Shown here: piece by piece, positions 47,201-57,500 of the stretch | Layout: the number at the start of each line of letters is the position of its first letter | How positions within the stretch are numbered: the stretch's first letter is position 1 | Source: Plectrocnemia conspersa | Taxonomy: Eukaryota; Arthropoda; Insecta; Trichoptera; Polycentropodidae | Direction: 5' to 3' | Assembly (NCBI GenBank): GCA_009617715.1 | Contig: VTFK01000068.1 | Coordinates: 620,001 to 684,000 of the forward strand | DNA: 64,000 nt | Notes under the pieces: model-generated | What the model saw: the letters and a program-made list of their open reading frames with translations, nothing else | Database searches by the model: none | Told to the model about the DNA's origin: nothing | Made by a program: the position numbers and the translations under genes

Positions 47201-50200
47201 ATTGTCCTTAAGTAATATTTTTTAAAGCTTTGTAAGAGACCTTGATCCATAGGTTGTATAATATTATAGAGGTCGTATTTGGGGGCAAAATGCTATTTTG
47301 ATATGTTCGTGATCACACGGTGGATGTCCCGGTGCATTATCAACCAGGAACAAAAATTTACGCGCAAATCTATATCAACATCGATATTATAACAAATTTT
47401 AAATTTTCGAAATTTTTAACCGCGTAACTACGAATCCGCGTAAGTAGAAACCGCGTAACTCGAGAACCTACTGTATATCCAAGGTTATGATTGACCACAA
47501 GTAGGGATTCCAATCCCGGGATCCCGGGATCCCGAACGATTTTCAATACCCGATGAGTCCCGGGATTATAAAACATGATCCCGAATTTTTCGGATTGGTT
47601 GATTTATCAAGCACAATCGAATTATTATTGACAACATCGTTATATTTCGTGTACAAACTTGCACGAGTTGCACGTGTCATCTGTGAATCTTTGAGGCTGT
47701 GAGTCTAAACGTGCTTTTTCAGCAGCAGGCTGCTTAGGAACCAAAATCAGATCAAGGCTAAATGATAAAACACTTGATGCTTTGATGTTACTTCGTGAGT
47801 TTTATTCAAAATAATGTTTTCAATTAATTGTCTATGAATGTACATAGGTATGTACATACATTGTCAAAAGTTCATTTTTTTCTTCTCAAATAAATATATA
47901 AGACCTTCCCTTTTTTATTTTTATTATATTATTTTTTATTTTAAGTCCAAGACTAAAATTATACGTACTTTTATACATTGTACGTTATAAAAAAACAGAT
48001 GTAAAATATATTGTATTATTCATTTTAAATTATTTTTTTTATCGATAAAATAACATGAAAATTATCCCGGGACTGGTCCCGGGATCCCGGGATCGACTAA
48101 TTGCAATACCGAAATCCCGGGATCAAAATTTTGGCCCGGGATTGGAATCCCTAACCACAAGTATACCTGGTAACGATCGATCAACACTTGCCAGTGATCT
48201 TTGAAGAACTGCCACGACAAATGTATTCCAGCCGGATTGTGAGCCACGGCTCCAACCATGAACACTGTATCTTGAGCTCGGACATCATCCTGCAAATGTA
48301 CAAATTTTTGATAAAAATCATTGCAAAACTGATTCTCGATCAAATAAACTTACCGTCAAAGAAAACTTCAAGACTTTCTCTAAAAGCTTAACATCTTTAA
48401 TAGCACCGACAGCACGCCCAATTCTGTCTTTCTCCTCATGCAATTCAGCCGATCGGTACAAATCCAAGAACTGATTCAACACAGCCTCGTCAGCGTTGAT
48501 CAACACGCCCTTATAACAAGCTGAACGTAAATCCGGAGGTAATTGTTCGACTCCAGAAATATGACGCTCAAATCTATGAAATACAAAAATAAATAAAAAA
48601 ATAACAGATTTAATGTAAAAATTCTCTCACAATAATCATACCGTTTTTTAGCCTCTTCGATGGTCTCCATATCCTCGTAAGCGACCATCCTGTTCAGAGC
48701 CAAACTTCTTAACAACGTATCCAAATGCGTCTCGCCTGGCTTAGCATCCCATCCTATTTTCTTACATATAAGACTGAAAAGTTTCCGGCAGTAGCACTTC
48801 CATTGCTTATCCAAGTTAGTGTGCGACAGTATTACAGATATCTTCGATAAACAATTTGCAACCGAGACCCAGACGGTGAAGTTGGTTTCTTCGGCGAACG
48901 CTTCCATTAATTTTAACGACTAAAATAATGATTAATCTTTATAGATGTCTTTATTAGAAATTGATATTCATTTACTCATATGACTTACCTCTACAGTTGG
49001 AACATGACCAGCTTGTACCATGGCGAAGAGATCAACGAGCAGTCCTAATCTATCGAGAGGCAACAGAGCCTGTTCGCGAACAGCGGCCACCAACATAGCG
49101 AGATCTTCGCTAGAATATTGTACTCGGTAGAAACCAACTGCTCCAGGATTGATCTTAAACGATTAAATGAATATTGTAGTCGAGAGAATAACGAGTGGAA
49201 ATTTTATTTATTATAATTATACCTTTATCCACTCATTATCTGCAACTCCTTTAAGGGTCAGTTCTTGAGTTTTGCTTTCCAGTACTGTAGTTAGTACTAC
49301 CTAAAAAAATTAAATCTATTATAAAATTATACCGAAAATTTCACTCTCATAATAATATGAAAATTTAACCTAAGAAATTAGAATGAGATGTTGGAAAAAA
49401 CATACATCACTGTGATTCAATATGGTTTGAATTTTCAATTTGTTTAACGAATTATCTGTGATGGTTTTGTACAGTCACTTTAATGATCCTTAATCATTCG
49501 ATTGTGCTAATAAATGTAAACCGGAACAAACCAGAAATTCAAAAACCTTCCTGTGGTCAAGTTTTACCCATTTTCATAAAATTTGAAAAATACGCTATAA
49601 AATTAGTCAGAATCCAGCTATCAAAAGTACTCTCAGGGCAGCTGGAATGAGCAAATATATGGGTCTGATTTTGCCAATTATGATGAAGTCATATGGTTTA
49701 TTGCTTGTTTTTATGTAAACAATTCAAAATACTGCTTTTTATGATCCAACTTTGTAATGAAGACTTCCAAATAAAAAAACAGGAACCTTTTAAAACAGCC
49801 ATTCGAATGACTATTGACAATGATAATGTGACAAATAATTAAAAATCAAAAATATTAAAAAATACCTTTTCTGGATTACGCTGAGTAGATATAGAGATAG
49901 GAATCATCCATAAGCTATCACAACCTGCGTTGACGCCATCAGCGCAAAACTTTTCTTGGCTTAGTGACAAAACGCGATCGCCGCCAACTTGCTTAGATGC
50001 CACTTTCACTAATGGAAAGCCCATTTGTTTGGTCCACGTCGACATTATAGCACCCACGGGCTTATTGGAAGCGGACTCCAAAGCTGCCCATAAATCTTCG
50101 GTAAATGTATTTTTGTACTAAAAAAGAACGAGTCAATGTGTGAGTATATAAGAATAAAAATAAAACAGTCACTTATGTGTATAAATTATTCCCACCTGAT

Positions 50201-53067
50201 GAGTCGTCAGATACAATTGCATTCCTTTCCTAAAGTCCTCGTCGCCGATGTACCGGTGCAACATACGAATGACTGACGCGCCCTTTGAATACGATATATC
50301 ATCAAAAATCTCGTCAATTTCAGATGGATGGCCGACGGGCACTTCGATGGGATGCGAATTTTTCAAGCAGTCCAGTTCCAGAGCTCTGAAATATTTAAAT
50401 TTGAGTTAATGAATGTGATAATGTACTTTGTAAAATCATTGTACGTTGATAAAAAAAAACGATAAATGTTTATGCTGTATTGTGATAAGAGTAGAATTTA
50501 CAAGTAAGATTAATTATTATGTAGACCATAACATATTTGCATGAATCATGACCAATTAAATTTTTAAAGTATGAACATATAAATGGAATTTTATGCACAT
50601 AGAAACAATTAGCTATACATCATAAATTCCAATGAGTAACAAATAACTCTTTATAGCAACATAATTAATATAGAAATACGATCTGTATTGTAAAGAAAAT
50701 GATTATTATTCATAAATGTAATAAATGTATGTATCATAATGATTATTCATAAATGTATGCACTAAGTTCATGTTATTTTATTTTTAGTATTTACACAATT
50801 GAAAACCTCGAAGAGAAAAGGAGAATACTATTTATAAATATTATTTTAAAATCTTTTTAAAGTTTTAAGTTACTTCAAATGCAGACATTTACCAAAAAAG
50901 CTATATTAAACCGAAATGTATGTTTGATCATTATGAAGTGTGATTTATCCACGATACTTGTTTGGTATTTTAGTTGTATCAAATTTGAGAAAGAAAGTAA
51001 AGTTAGTTTCATTATCATACATATACATAGGTTAACATCAAAACATGCCAGAAACTTAAAATCAGCGAAAATTTTGCATCCAAAACGATTTACTAATATT
51101 TAGACATTTTAAATTAACATTAAAAACAAATTTAAACGAGCAATATATAAAATAATTGTTCCATAAAACGAATTGTTTGTGCATTACTATTAAACAGATT
51201 AAATGCGAGCGAGTATTGGTCAAATAGTGAACACCCCATTAATAACTCTCTGCAACGAATCTTTTTCTGAAGAAAAAATCCGAAGATCTACCTAGTAAAT
51301 GCTCAAACAACTCGTTTTATGGAACAAAGTATTCATTTAAATGCACATATCAATTAAAATAATTCCCTGGTAAATCGCACTCATTTAAAAATGTCCTAAA
51401 ATTATCATTATATTATTCACAATATCAAAACATAGTATGGTTATATATGTCTACTCTTTCTGATCTACGAATGTAAATATAACGAGAATGGCTCTTTTAA
51501 AATTATAGGTTTATTAATCCTGTGCAACACTGTGAATTGACAACTAGTTAAAAATAAAATAGAATTACTCTTAAATTATATTTCATCTTTGTAAATAAAA
51601 GTGGAAGGGCAAATAATAAAATTATACCACAATAAATAAAATATTGGACTGAATATCTTACATTTCAACTTGAAAATCTTCTCCACAAACAGTATTATTT
51701 CAAACGACAGCTGAACCAATTAGTCGTTTTATTGCAATCTTAACAGAACAAACTGTGATGATACCGTTTAGAACCCAATGTTCTTGAAATCATCTAATTA
51801 ATCTTGTTTTGCAGTTTACAAGTGAGCCAAATTGATCAAATCGTTATTTAGAACATAACAAGGTCCATCATACTAGTAAGGTATTTGAAGTTATAAAATG
51901 CTACAAATGACTTCACAAAATTATCATCCTCTTCAGTGCGCAAACAAAGAAACAATTGTTGAACAGTCGCCAACTTGATTGCACTTTATGTTGTTTATCC
52001 TATATAATTGTGGTAGCAAAAATGTTGCGAGTGAAGTATGCTCTTTACGTTATCTACAGCTATATATAGGTTTATCTAGCAAAGTACACAGAGCTATCAA
52101 AAATATAATACCTCAAATATGTTTCGACGACAAACTGCGTCCAAATATCGTATTCCGGGAAAAGATGGTCGACGCATAGATACTCGACGAACGTTGCGTA
52201 GCCTTCGTTGAGCCACAGGTGGGTCCACCATTCCATTGTAACCAAATTGCCGAACCACTGATGAGCCAGCTCATGTCCGACGACCAGTGCGACCCATTGC
52301 TTTGTGTTAGCCGAAGTATTTTCAGGATCGACTAACAAACAAGTCTCTCTATAAGTGACGAGACCCCAATTTTCCATAGCTCCGGCTGAAAAATCTGCAA
52401 TCGCTATTAAATCGATCTTTGGTAAAGGATATGCGATCTTAAAATAGTCTTTATAGTATGGTAGAATCTTAGTAGCGACTTCCAGAGCGAATCTTCCTTG
52501 CTCTTTCTTTCCAACGGGGGTATAAACACGGACAAGAACACCATCCTTGGAAGTGTTCTCAGTGTAGTCGAATTCTCCGACGACGATTGCGACTAAATAG
52601 GTGGACATTACCGGGGTGGTGTCGAATTTTATGGTCACTAAGCCCTTCTCGTCGTCTTTTTGGCTAACAACAGGCATGTTGGATAGAGCGACTCTGTCTT
52701 TGGGAACAGTGAGAGAAATGTCAAAGGTGGCTTTGATTGCGGGTTCGTCCCAGCATGGGAAACAGCGTCGGGCGTCGGTGGCTTCGAATTGCGTGACGGC
52801 CGCATATCGCTCTTCCCCGTCCGGACCGAGATACTTGCTGCGGTAGAAGCCCTTCATTTTATCGTTGATTTCTCCAGTGTATTTAATGCGGAGGATGGCA
52901 TCTCCGTTAGGTAAAGGAGAGGCGAAATTAACAGTGGCAGTTTCTTCGTCTACGGAGATGCGGACTTCGGATGAGGGTATCACGCTGCCGTCGGGTAATT
53001 CGAGGTTGGCACATTCTATATCAAGGTCGAGTGAGTTGAAGACGATGTTACTGGGAGAATCGGTGAT
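44075..53067 (-). CDS. Psa: Puromycin-sensitive aminopeptidase (M1 family), gene model lacking its N-terminal exon
   Basis: Zinc exopeptidase that removes N-terminal residues from peptides, cytosolic in characterised homologues. Nine coding exons join as 53067-52112, 50385-50196, 50117-49866, 49300-49223, 49153-48989, 48919-48642, 48573-48354, 48289-48167 and 44287-44075. All junctions use GT/AG and keep frame, giving 824 residues plus stop. Landmarks are GAMEN (52369-52383), HELAH (52261-52275) with the third zinc ligand glutamate 18 residues on (52204-52206), and the SYSKGASVIRML segment with the M1 catalytic tyrosine. Full-length homologues have about 860-920 residues, so roughly the first 50-90 are missing here; their exon was not found upstream. 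The last intron is 3.9 kb and full of transposons. No frameshift or stop breaks the gene, so it looks functional. Confidence 0.93.
44288..46242 (-). other. Psa last intron, left part
   Basis: AT-rich intron DNA. It holds a short hairpin at 45186-45227 and a moderately GC-rich unassigned piece at 45600-45760. The open frames at 44560 and 44862 have no family features. Confidence 0.5.
45186..45227 (+). repeat. Compact hairpin in the Psa last intron
   Basis: GCTTGATG (45186-45193) pairs with CATCAAGC (45220-45227). After a 2x2 internal loop, GTCAC (45196-45200) pairs with GTGAC (45213-45217) around a 12-nt loop. Too short for a microRNA precursor; function unknown. Confidence 0.45.
46245..47473 (-). 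mobile_element. Tigger/pogo transposon, internally deleted, both ends present
   Basis: Flanked by TA (46243-46244 and 47474-47475). Its ends CAGTAAGTTCTCGACTTACG and the complement of the right end CAGTAGGTTCTCGAGTTACG differ at two positions. The minus strand encodes the distal part of a Tigger transposase. Around 47345-47290 it reads FLVDNAPGHPP, with the second catalytic aspartate of the DDE set in the DNAPGH word. 47143-46805 then reads EAVKNIGVAWNEI and MKNVWKKLTP, followed by an acidic tail (NENDFIELLENH, EELEEYRNN-like). The N-terminal DNA-binding region and first aspartate are deleted, and frame breaks occur between the pieces. It lies inside the Psa last intron, in the same direction as Psa. 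Confidence 0.85.
47502..48153 (+). mobile_element. hAT transposon, 652 bp, with intact ends and 8-bp target duplication
   Basis: Perfect inverted ends TAGGGATTCCAATCCCGGG and its complement, flanked by the exact 8-bp duplication ACCACAAG (47494-47501 and 48154-48161). Subterminal CCCGGGAT palindromes repeat at both ends. The plus strand at 47701-47814 encodes SKRAFSAAGCLGTKIRS, RLNDKTLDALMLLREFYSK and a stop, the C-terminal dimerisation region of hAT transposases. The rest of the transposase is deleted. Exact ends and duplication suggest a fairly recent insertion. It sits in the Psa last intron next to the upstream exon, in the orientation opposite to Psa. Confidence 0.92.
48167..48289 (-). 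CDS. Psa: Psa exon before the transposon-filled intron
   Basis: 41 codons, DDVRAQDTVFMVGAVAHN to LIDRYQ. Acceptor TTTGCAG, donor CAG|GTATAC. The duplicated target site of a hAT element starts at the sixth base of the following intron. Confidence 0.92.
48354..48573 (-). CDS. Psa: Psa exon: C-terminal helical domain
   Basis: Begins FERHISGVEQLPPDLRSAC and ends LEKVLKFSLT. Contains the ELHEEKDRIGRAVGA helix. Acceptor TTTCATAG, donor ACG|GTAAGT. Confidence 0.92.
48642..48919 (-). CDS. Psa: Psa exon: C-terminal helical domain
   Basis: 92 codons plus two bases, SLKLMEAFAEETNFTVWVS to IEEAKKR, including KKIGWDAKPGETHLDTLLRS. Acceptor ATTTTAG, donor CG|GTATGA. Confidence 0.92.
48989..49153 (-). CDS. 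Psa: Psa exon: start of the C-terminal helical domain
   Basis: 55 codons starting INPGAVGFYRVQYSSEDL (the conserved N-x-G-x-x-GFYR-Y word) and ending VQAGHVPTVE. Acceptor CGTTTAAG, donor GAG|GTAAGT. Confidence 0.9.
49223..49300 (-). CDS. Psa: Psa exon: small beta-domain exon
   Basis: 26 codons (VVLTTVLESKTQELTLKGVA...WIK). Too short for a normal open-frame search; found by frame continuity between TTTTTTTAG and AAG|GTATAA. Confidence 0.88.
49866..50117 (-). CDS. Psa: Psa exon: hinge region
   Basis: 84 codons from YKNTFTEDLWAALESAS through WTKQMGFPLVKV to STQRNPEK. Acceptor TTTTTTAG, donor AAG|GTATTT. Matches the segment after the catalytic domain in M1 aminopeptidases. Confidence 0.92.
50196..50385 (-). 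CDS. Psa: Psa exon: end of the catalytic domain
   Basis: Begins after ATATTTCAG and restores R-ALELDCLKNSHPIEVPV with the previous exon. Contains DEIFDDISYSKGASVIRMLH, whose tyrosine is the M1 transition-state residue. Donor CAG|GTGGGA. Confidence 0.92.
50386..52111 (-). other. Psa intron (1.7 kb)
   Basis: AT-rich intron between the catalytic-core exon and the SYSKGAS exon. The open frames at 50879 and 51979 have no family features. Confidence 0.6.
52112..53067 (-). CDS. Psa: Psa exon: N-terminal beta domain and catalytic core
   Basis: 318 codons plus two bases. It starts after TTCGCTTTACAG with ITDSPSNIVFNSLDLDIE, the family's early beta-sandwich. It carries DARRCFPCWDEP, the GAMENWG exopeptidase motif (residues 229-233 of this exon) and VGHELAHQWFGN (zinc histidines 265 and 269). 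LNEGY supplies glutamate 288. The donor is GAG|GTATTA. Reading upstream without splicing also gives an ATG at 53142, discussed separately. Confidence 0.93.
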
Positions 53068-53599
53068 CTGTAAAGCGAACGAAGCTATGTTTAGATAATG
53101 ACAAGATGTTAAGATAATGAATAAACAGAAGTTAGGGTACATACAATTTTCTTTAATGTTTTTGTATATGAGGGACCTAAACCATATACATTTTGGACTT
53201 GAAACTACTAAATTGGCAACGAAACCAGAGCATCAGTTTGTAACTATTAATAAAATTAATCTCTCACAACATAAAATCAATTAATAAAATCAAAAAGCAC
53301 CTATATTACACTATGTTTTAAAAATATTATAACTATCCTACTACATAATTCTGATATGAGAGTATTGGTTAACACTCGGTTTACCGAGCATTCCCAATGC
53401 AATGGCGCCGATGCGATTTTATTGCTTTTGACGTGGATTTTTGACTTCTGAGAAGGGATAATTGTTTTCTGCGCTCTACTATTGGTTAAAATTCGGTTTA
53501 GATATGCTTTATTCGATTGTAAGTCGTAATTTTGTTATAAAAAGTCTTAATATGAACGCTAGATAATCGAGCATTTCAAGAGATGCCGTTTGAATTTGT
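53068..53599. other. DNA upstream of the first recognised Psa exon
   Basis: Expected to be intron leading to the missing N-terminal Psa exon. I found no segment encoding the usual 'LP---P-HY-L-L-P' start of M1 proteins here. Confidence 0.4.
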
Positions 53600-53721
53600 T
53601 TAGAAAAATATATGTCATTTAATGAAACACCATGAATCTTAATGAAATCGAAATATTAAAAAAACTGATCACTAGCTGGCCAACCTTTGCCCCTTTGGAA
53701 ATAGCTGAAATGACGTCCCTG
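53600..53721 (-). repeat. hAT terminal fragment, second copy
   Basis: Its complement starts CAGGGACGTCATTTCAGC at 53721 and follows the hAT left end at 2719-2822 for about 110 bases, including TTTTTTTAATATTTCGATTTC and GTGTTTCATTAAAT. No transposase is present, so it is a solo end or small MITE. Confidence 0.7.
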
Positions 53722-55231
53722 CTATAAACATGGATTTTAATGAAGATTTTGATTGACATTTTGCAAAAGATCTTAAAAGTTAATACAATGTTTTCAATTA
53801 TCGCTTGGAAACCCTAAAAAACACTCCCAATCGAAATGGTTTCAGTACCGAGTGATGTGAATCTGTCAGCTAGTGATAGATATATATTTTTATTGCACAA
53901 CTAATGTATGCATATCAATATTTAAAATAGATCAGGCACTGGTGTTGAATATGGGAAAGTCAGAGTCAGAGAAATATTATTTGATGGCTTCACAATCCAT
54001 TTAAGTGAATAAATGAAAACAAAAGTCTTCGGTCTTTAGCGTTATAACTGCACATTTTCTTAATTGCTCAAACGTAACAAACAACGATTAATGGTTATTG
54101 ATTTCAAGTAAGCTGTCCATAAGGTCTTGTAAACGTCCTTTGTTTACGTTTTCGAAAGCCTGTGGGGATCTTTATTCGGCGTGTTCTCGTTTCGCGTTTT
54201 GTTTAAATGGCGATTTCTCTTGTGGGTTGATTCATAAAGTGATTTTGTTTGATTGAAACTGGTATTTTCTATTTATCAAGGGCCACTTTTAACATATTTT
54301 TTGGTTTAGGTTATTTAGTTTTTTTTTCATGAAAAAAATATTGTAAGAATCATTTTTTAGAAGGCAAGTTGACAACCTTCATTTTGAAAAAAAATGTCTA
54401 TAACCTAAACCAAAAATAATATTAATCAATATATTCCCAAAACACTAGTTGATGTTTATTGATTGAATTATAAGTTTGTTTTTTTTCTCTTTCAAGCCTT
54501 CAAATATATTGACGGACAATTATAAAAAACCAGTGATGATCATATTTTGCTCTCAATTTATAATTAAGTCAACAACAGCATTCATATTTAATTATTTTGT
54601 GTCTATCCTTTTATTTTAAAGTTTCTGGAAAAAGTTATCCTTTCATATTTTTATATTACTAACTTCTAGCAACCCTAGTGGAATTGCACATTTTGTACAA
54701 GGGATATTTGATATATTTTCAAGATTTTCTTTAGAATAATGGAAGAAATTTTCATTATGAAGTAATTTTCGGCTAAGCTTGATTAAGGAGTTAGTTATGA
54801 CATACAAGCATGGAACAAACACAATAAATTTTAAAATTATATTTAGTTTAAAAATATTAAATTTATTTAAAAAAAAAAGCAACATAACAACCTCAATAAT
54901 TAAATAAATACATATAAATTATCGTCATAATATAAAACTGAATAAATTTAAAAAATGGCAGCCCTAAATTTATGAATTATAGATTTAAATGAAATTTGGC
55001 CCTAATTCAATTTCAGAAAATTAGCCATTGTTTGAAAAATTGAAACGTAATGCAATGGCGGCCGTCGCGATTTGGTCCAAAGCTTTACAAAAGTGACGCT
55101 CAAACTTTCGCGCACGCGCGCCCCTCCAAGCATAACTGTAAATCGGCCGGTACCGGCTTAACGACGAATCGGCGACCAAAAAAATATAACAATTGCGACT
55201 TACTTCGCTTCAATGAGATAGACATTTTTTA
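53722..55231. other. Non-coding DNA between Psa and the kinase
   Basis: Mostly AT-rich. 54110-54220 and 55045-55180 are GC-richer. The latter is CpG-rich (GGCGGCCGTCGCG, GCGCACGCGCGCCCC) and could be a promoter region. No coding exon is recognised. Confidence 0.35.
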
Positions 55232-55568
55232 CAATTATGAATAATAATGAAATGGATAGCTGTGTTAACGCAAATATAATTGTAAAAAAAGAGCATGTCG
55301 GAGCTTACGCGCCCCTACTATTAGCCCTAAACCACGCGATACGGATATACATACGTTCGATATACTTACCATTACTCCGATTGATTGATAACTATAAAAA
55401 ATATAGTAATGATTTTAATTTCTATAAATTTGTTCAAAATATAAACAGGAGTAATTATAAGTATATCGAACGTCTATCTGTATCGTATGCTTTAGAGCTA
55501 ATAGTAGGGGCGTAAACCCAAACTTGCTATCTCTTTCTCAATTATGAATAATTATGAAATGGATAGCT
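55232..55568. repeat. Direct repeats around a small MITE
   Basis: CAATTATGAATAAT and AATGGATAGCT form a 30-bp unit at 55232-55261 that recurs at 55539-55568 with one mismatch. The copies are not directly adjacent to the MITE between them (43 and 23 bp away), so they are not a simple target duplication. Confidence 0.6.
55305..55515. mobile_element. Foldback-like MITE with about 80-bp inverted arms
   Basis: Starts TTACGCGCCCCTACTATTAG and ends CTAATAGTAGGGGCGTAA. Pairing continues inward through GATATACATACGTTCGATAT versus ATATCGAACGTCTATC, leaving a short AT-rich middle. Superfamily uncertain. The 92-codon open frame through it (55237-55515) is incidental. Confidence 0.75.
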
Positions 55569-55889
55569 CTCGAACTGACTGTGTTATCCCGAATAGGGTA
55601 TAGCAATTTTGTATAACACTGATTCTCAGTACCATAAAGTATTAACATTTACCGTATGCTCGTTTATTTTATGTGCAAATTGCAACGATTTTTTAAAATT
55701 ATTTTCAAGTTAAAATACACTTGTGCAATTTGTGCAATACATTAATATTATGCTGTATATAGACACATTAAAGTAACTAGAGGTGGACACTAAAAATGTC
55801 ATCTCGGAATTTTTTGCTCATTTAGGGATAAAAAATACATTGTTGTTCGAGAAGAACAAAAGAACAATAACATTTTTGAGGAGTCTCCT

Positions 55890-56370
55890 CCTCAAATGAG
55901 GACGCCTGGACGTGCTCTGTGGCTCGCGCCGTGTCGCTGCGTCGTTAAATTTACCAGATCTTATGCCTGCTCTACACTCTTTCGAAGTTGCCCGAGGTGA
56001 AGTTAGCCGAGGTCCGAGTAGCGTTCCACACTCTCATGCGACTTCGAGAGGATCTCATACGCGCGCGCACTCTCCGACTCGGATGATGTCTACTACTTTG
56101 TGCGCTCTATATGCGTGTATAACGATAAGTACATGCGTGCTCATTTACCCGGCAACGATGGAATTTCTGGTTACACTACCTGCTATCAAAAAAGTTTCTG
56201 GTACAATGTATAGATACGTTTTGTGAAATTTGCGCCGTGACTCTGCGTCTTCGAATACCGAATTAAGCTCTTGGCGATTCAAGGCCACTGTTTCGGTGAG
56301 ACTCCAACGGCGGCGAACTCGGGGTTGAAAATGTGGCGGGAGTCTAAACAAATGTTCGAGTGATAATTTT
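55890..56370. mobile_element. Probable relative of the Harbinger-like elements (one end only)
   Basis: TTA followed by TGCCTGCTCTACACTCTTT and CGAAGTTGCCCGAGGTGAAG at 55961-56000 resembles the end of copy B (TTA, then TACCTGCACTACACTCTCT). GC-rich sequence continues to about 56370. No matching right end was found, so it is truncated or a diverged family. Confidence 0.5.
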
Positions 56371-57421
56371 AAAGTTATTTTTCTAAAGTAAAATTTCATA
56401 TTCCACTTTCTCAACTCATTGACTAATTATTGGTGATTTAGGGTTGAACTTCATCTGATATTGTATAATTATTATATTTTATCGTACGTCCTGTGTTGCA
56501 TAAATCTGGCAACAATGAAATTGTAGCTATCTTCTATTTACTGGGAGAAACGGTAACACTTGGCATTGTTTTGTGTATTTGTGGAACGTTGCGTTTTTTT
56601 ATACACTGTACTCTTTCGTTATTTGCGCCGTTCACAATAGATCCCGTTTTAGCGTTCATCAACCAATATTTATTTTAACTTGACCATTAAAGCGTTATTT
56701 ATATGCATGTGCATATGACTTCAAATATATTTGTTTCAATAACTCTTTTAGCTGAGAAAATAAATCATACATTGAATTTTTTAAAACGCCTGATTGAAAT
56801 TCATCTCTTTGTGCAAAAATGAGTGAAAAGAGATTTTGCAAAAAATATATATATATAAATAAACAAAAAATATAATCTAAAATAAATTAAATAAATTAAA
56901 ATCAGAGCATTTAAACATAGTAACACGGTAAAATTTGCATTTTTAAGAAATCAATTTGCCATTTATTTCTGATTAACGCGTTCAGAGTATTAAAAAAATA
57001 CGGTTAAGATAGTGGCAATTTTACATATCTTTAATACAGTGTAAAATAATAATTAAAAAATATATAAATCACTGTTAAAATAAAACTTACATGAAATTCA
57101 ACATATACGCAAGAACGAATTTATCTCGTTTTGAATGGATGTAGTTTTAGTAAGGCATTTCACACTTAACTTAACCTTTGCGCTGTTCATAGTAGATCTT
57201 CTTTTAGCGTTATTTTGCCATGTACAAGATATATCTCGGGTCCAATATCCCTTTTAACCCGGTTCCTAAAACGTCGTTTTTTTACACGTGAATAAGACAA
57301 AATATTCAGACTTCTCTCGTACAAATTAATTGCAATGCGACGAGTGGTCGATAGATTATATTATCTGTTTACATCACAGATATTTTATCAACCTTTTAAC
57401 GCATGAAATAATCCATTATAC
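56371..57421. other. AT-rich non-coding DNA
   Basis: Short TA microsatellite near 56845-56860. Nothing else recognised. Confidence 0.35.
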
Positions 57422-57500
57422 CAGGGGTCGGCAACCTGCGGCTCGCGAGCCGCATGCGGCTCTTTTGACGTCAAGATGCGGCTCTCCAGTTCCATGCGCA
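57422..57500 (+). repeat. hAT-type terminal fragment
   Basis: CAGGGGTCGGCAACCTGCGG, then CTCGCGAGCCGCATGCGG and CTCTTTTGACGTCAAGATGC, is a widespread form of hAT terminus. No opposite end is visible within 1 kb. Confidence 0.65.

Noticed and set aside
52601..53098. Plus-strand frames opposite the Psa catalytic exon
   Set aside because: Shadows of a confirmed minus-strand exon.
53068..53142. Direct reading of the Psa frame upstream to an ATG at 53142 as the true start
   Set aside because: A clear acceptor (TTCGCTTTACAG) sits at 53068, and the family needs about 50 more residues of conserved sequence that this reading does not supply.
55237..55515. 92-codon open frame
   Set aside because: It runs through the inverted arms of a MITE.
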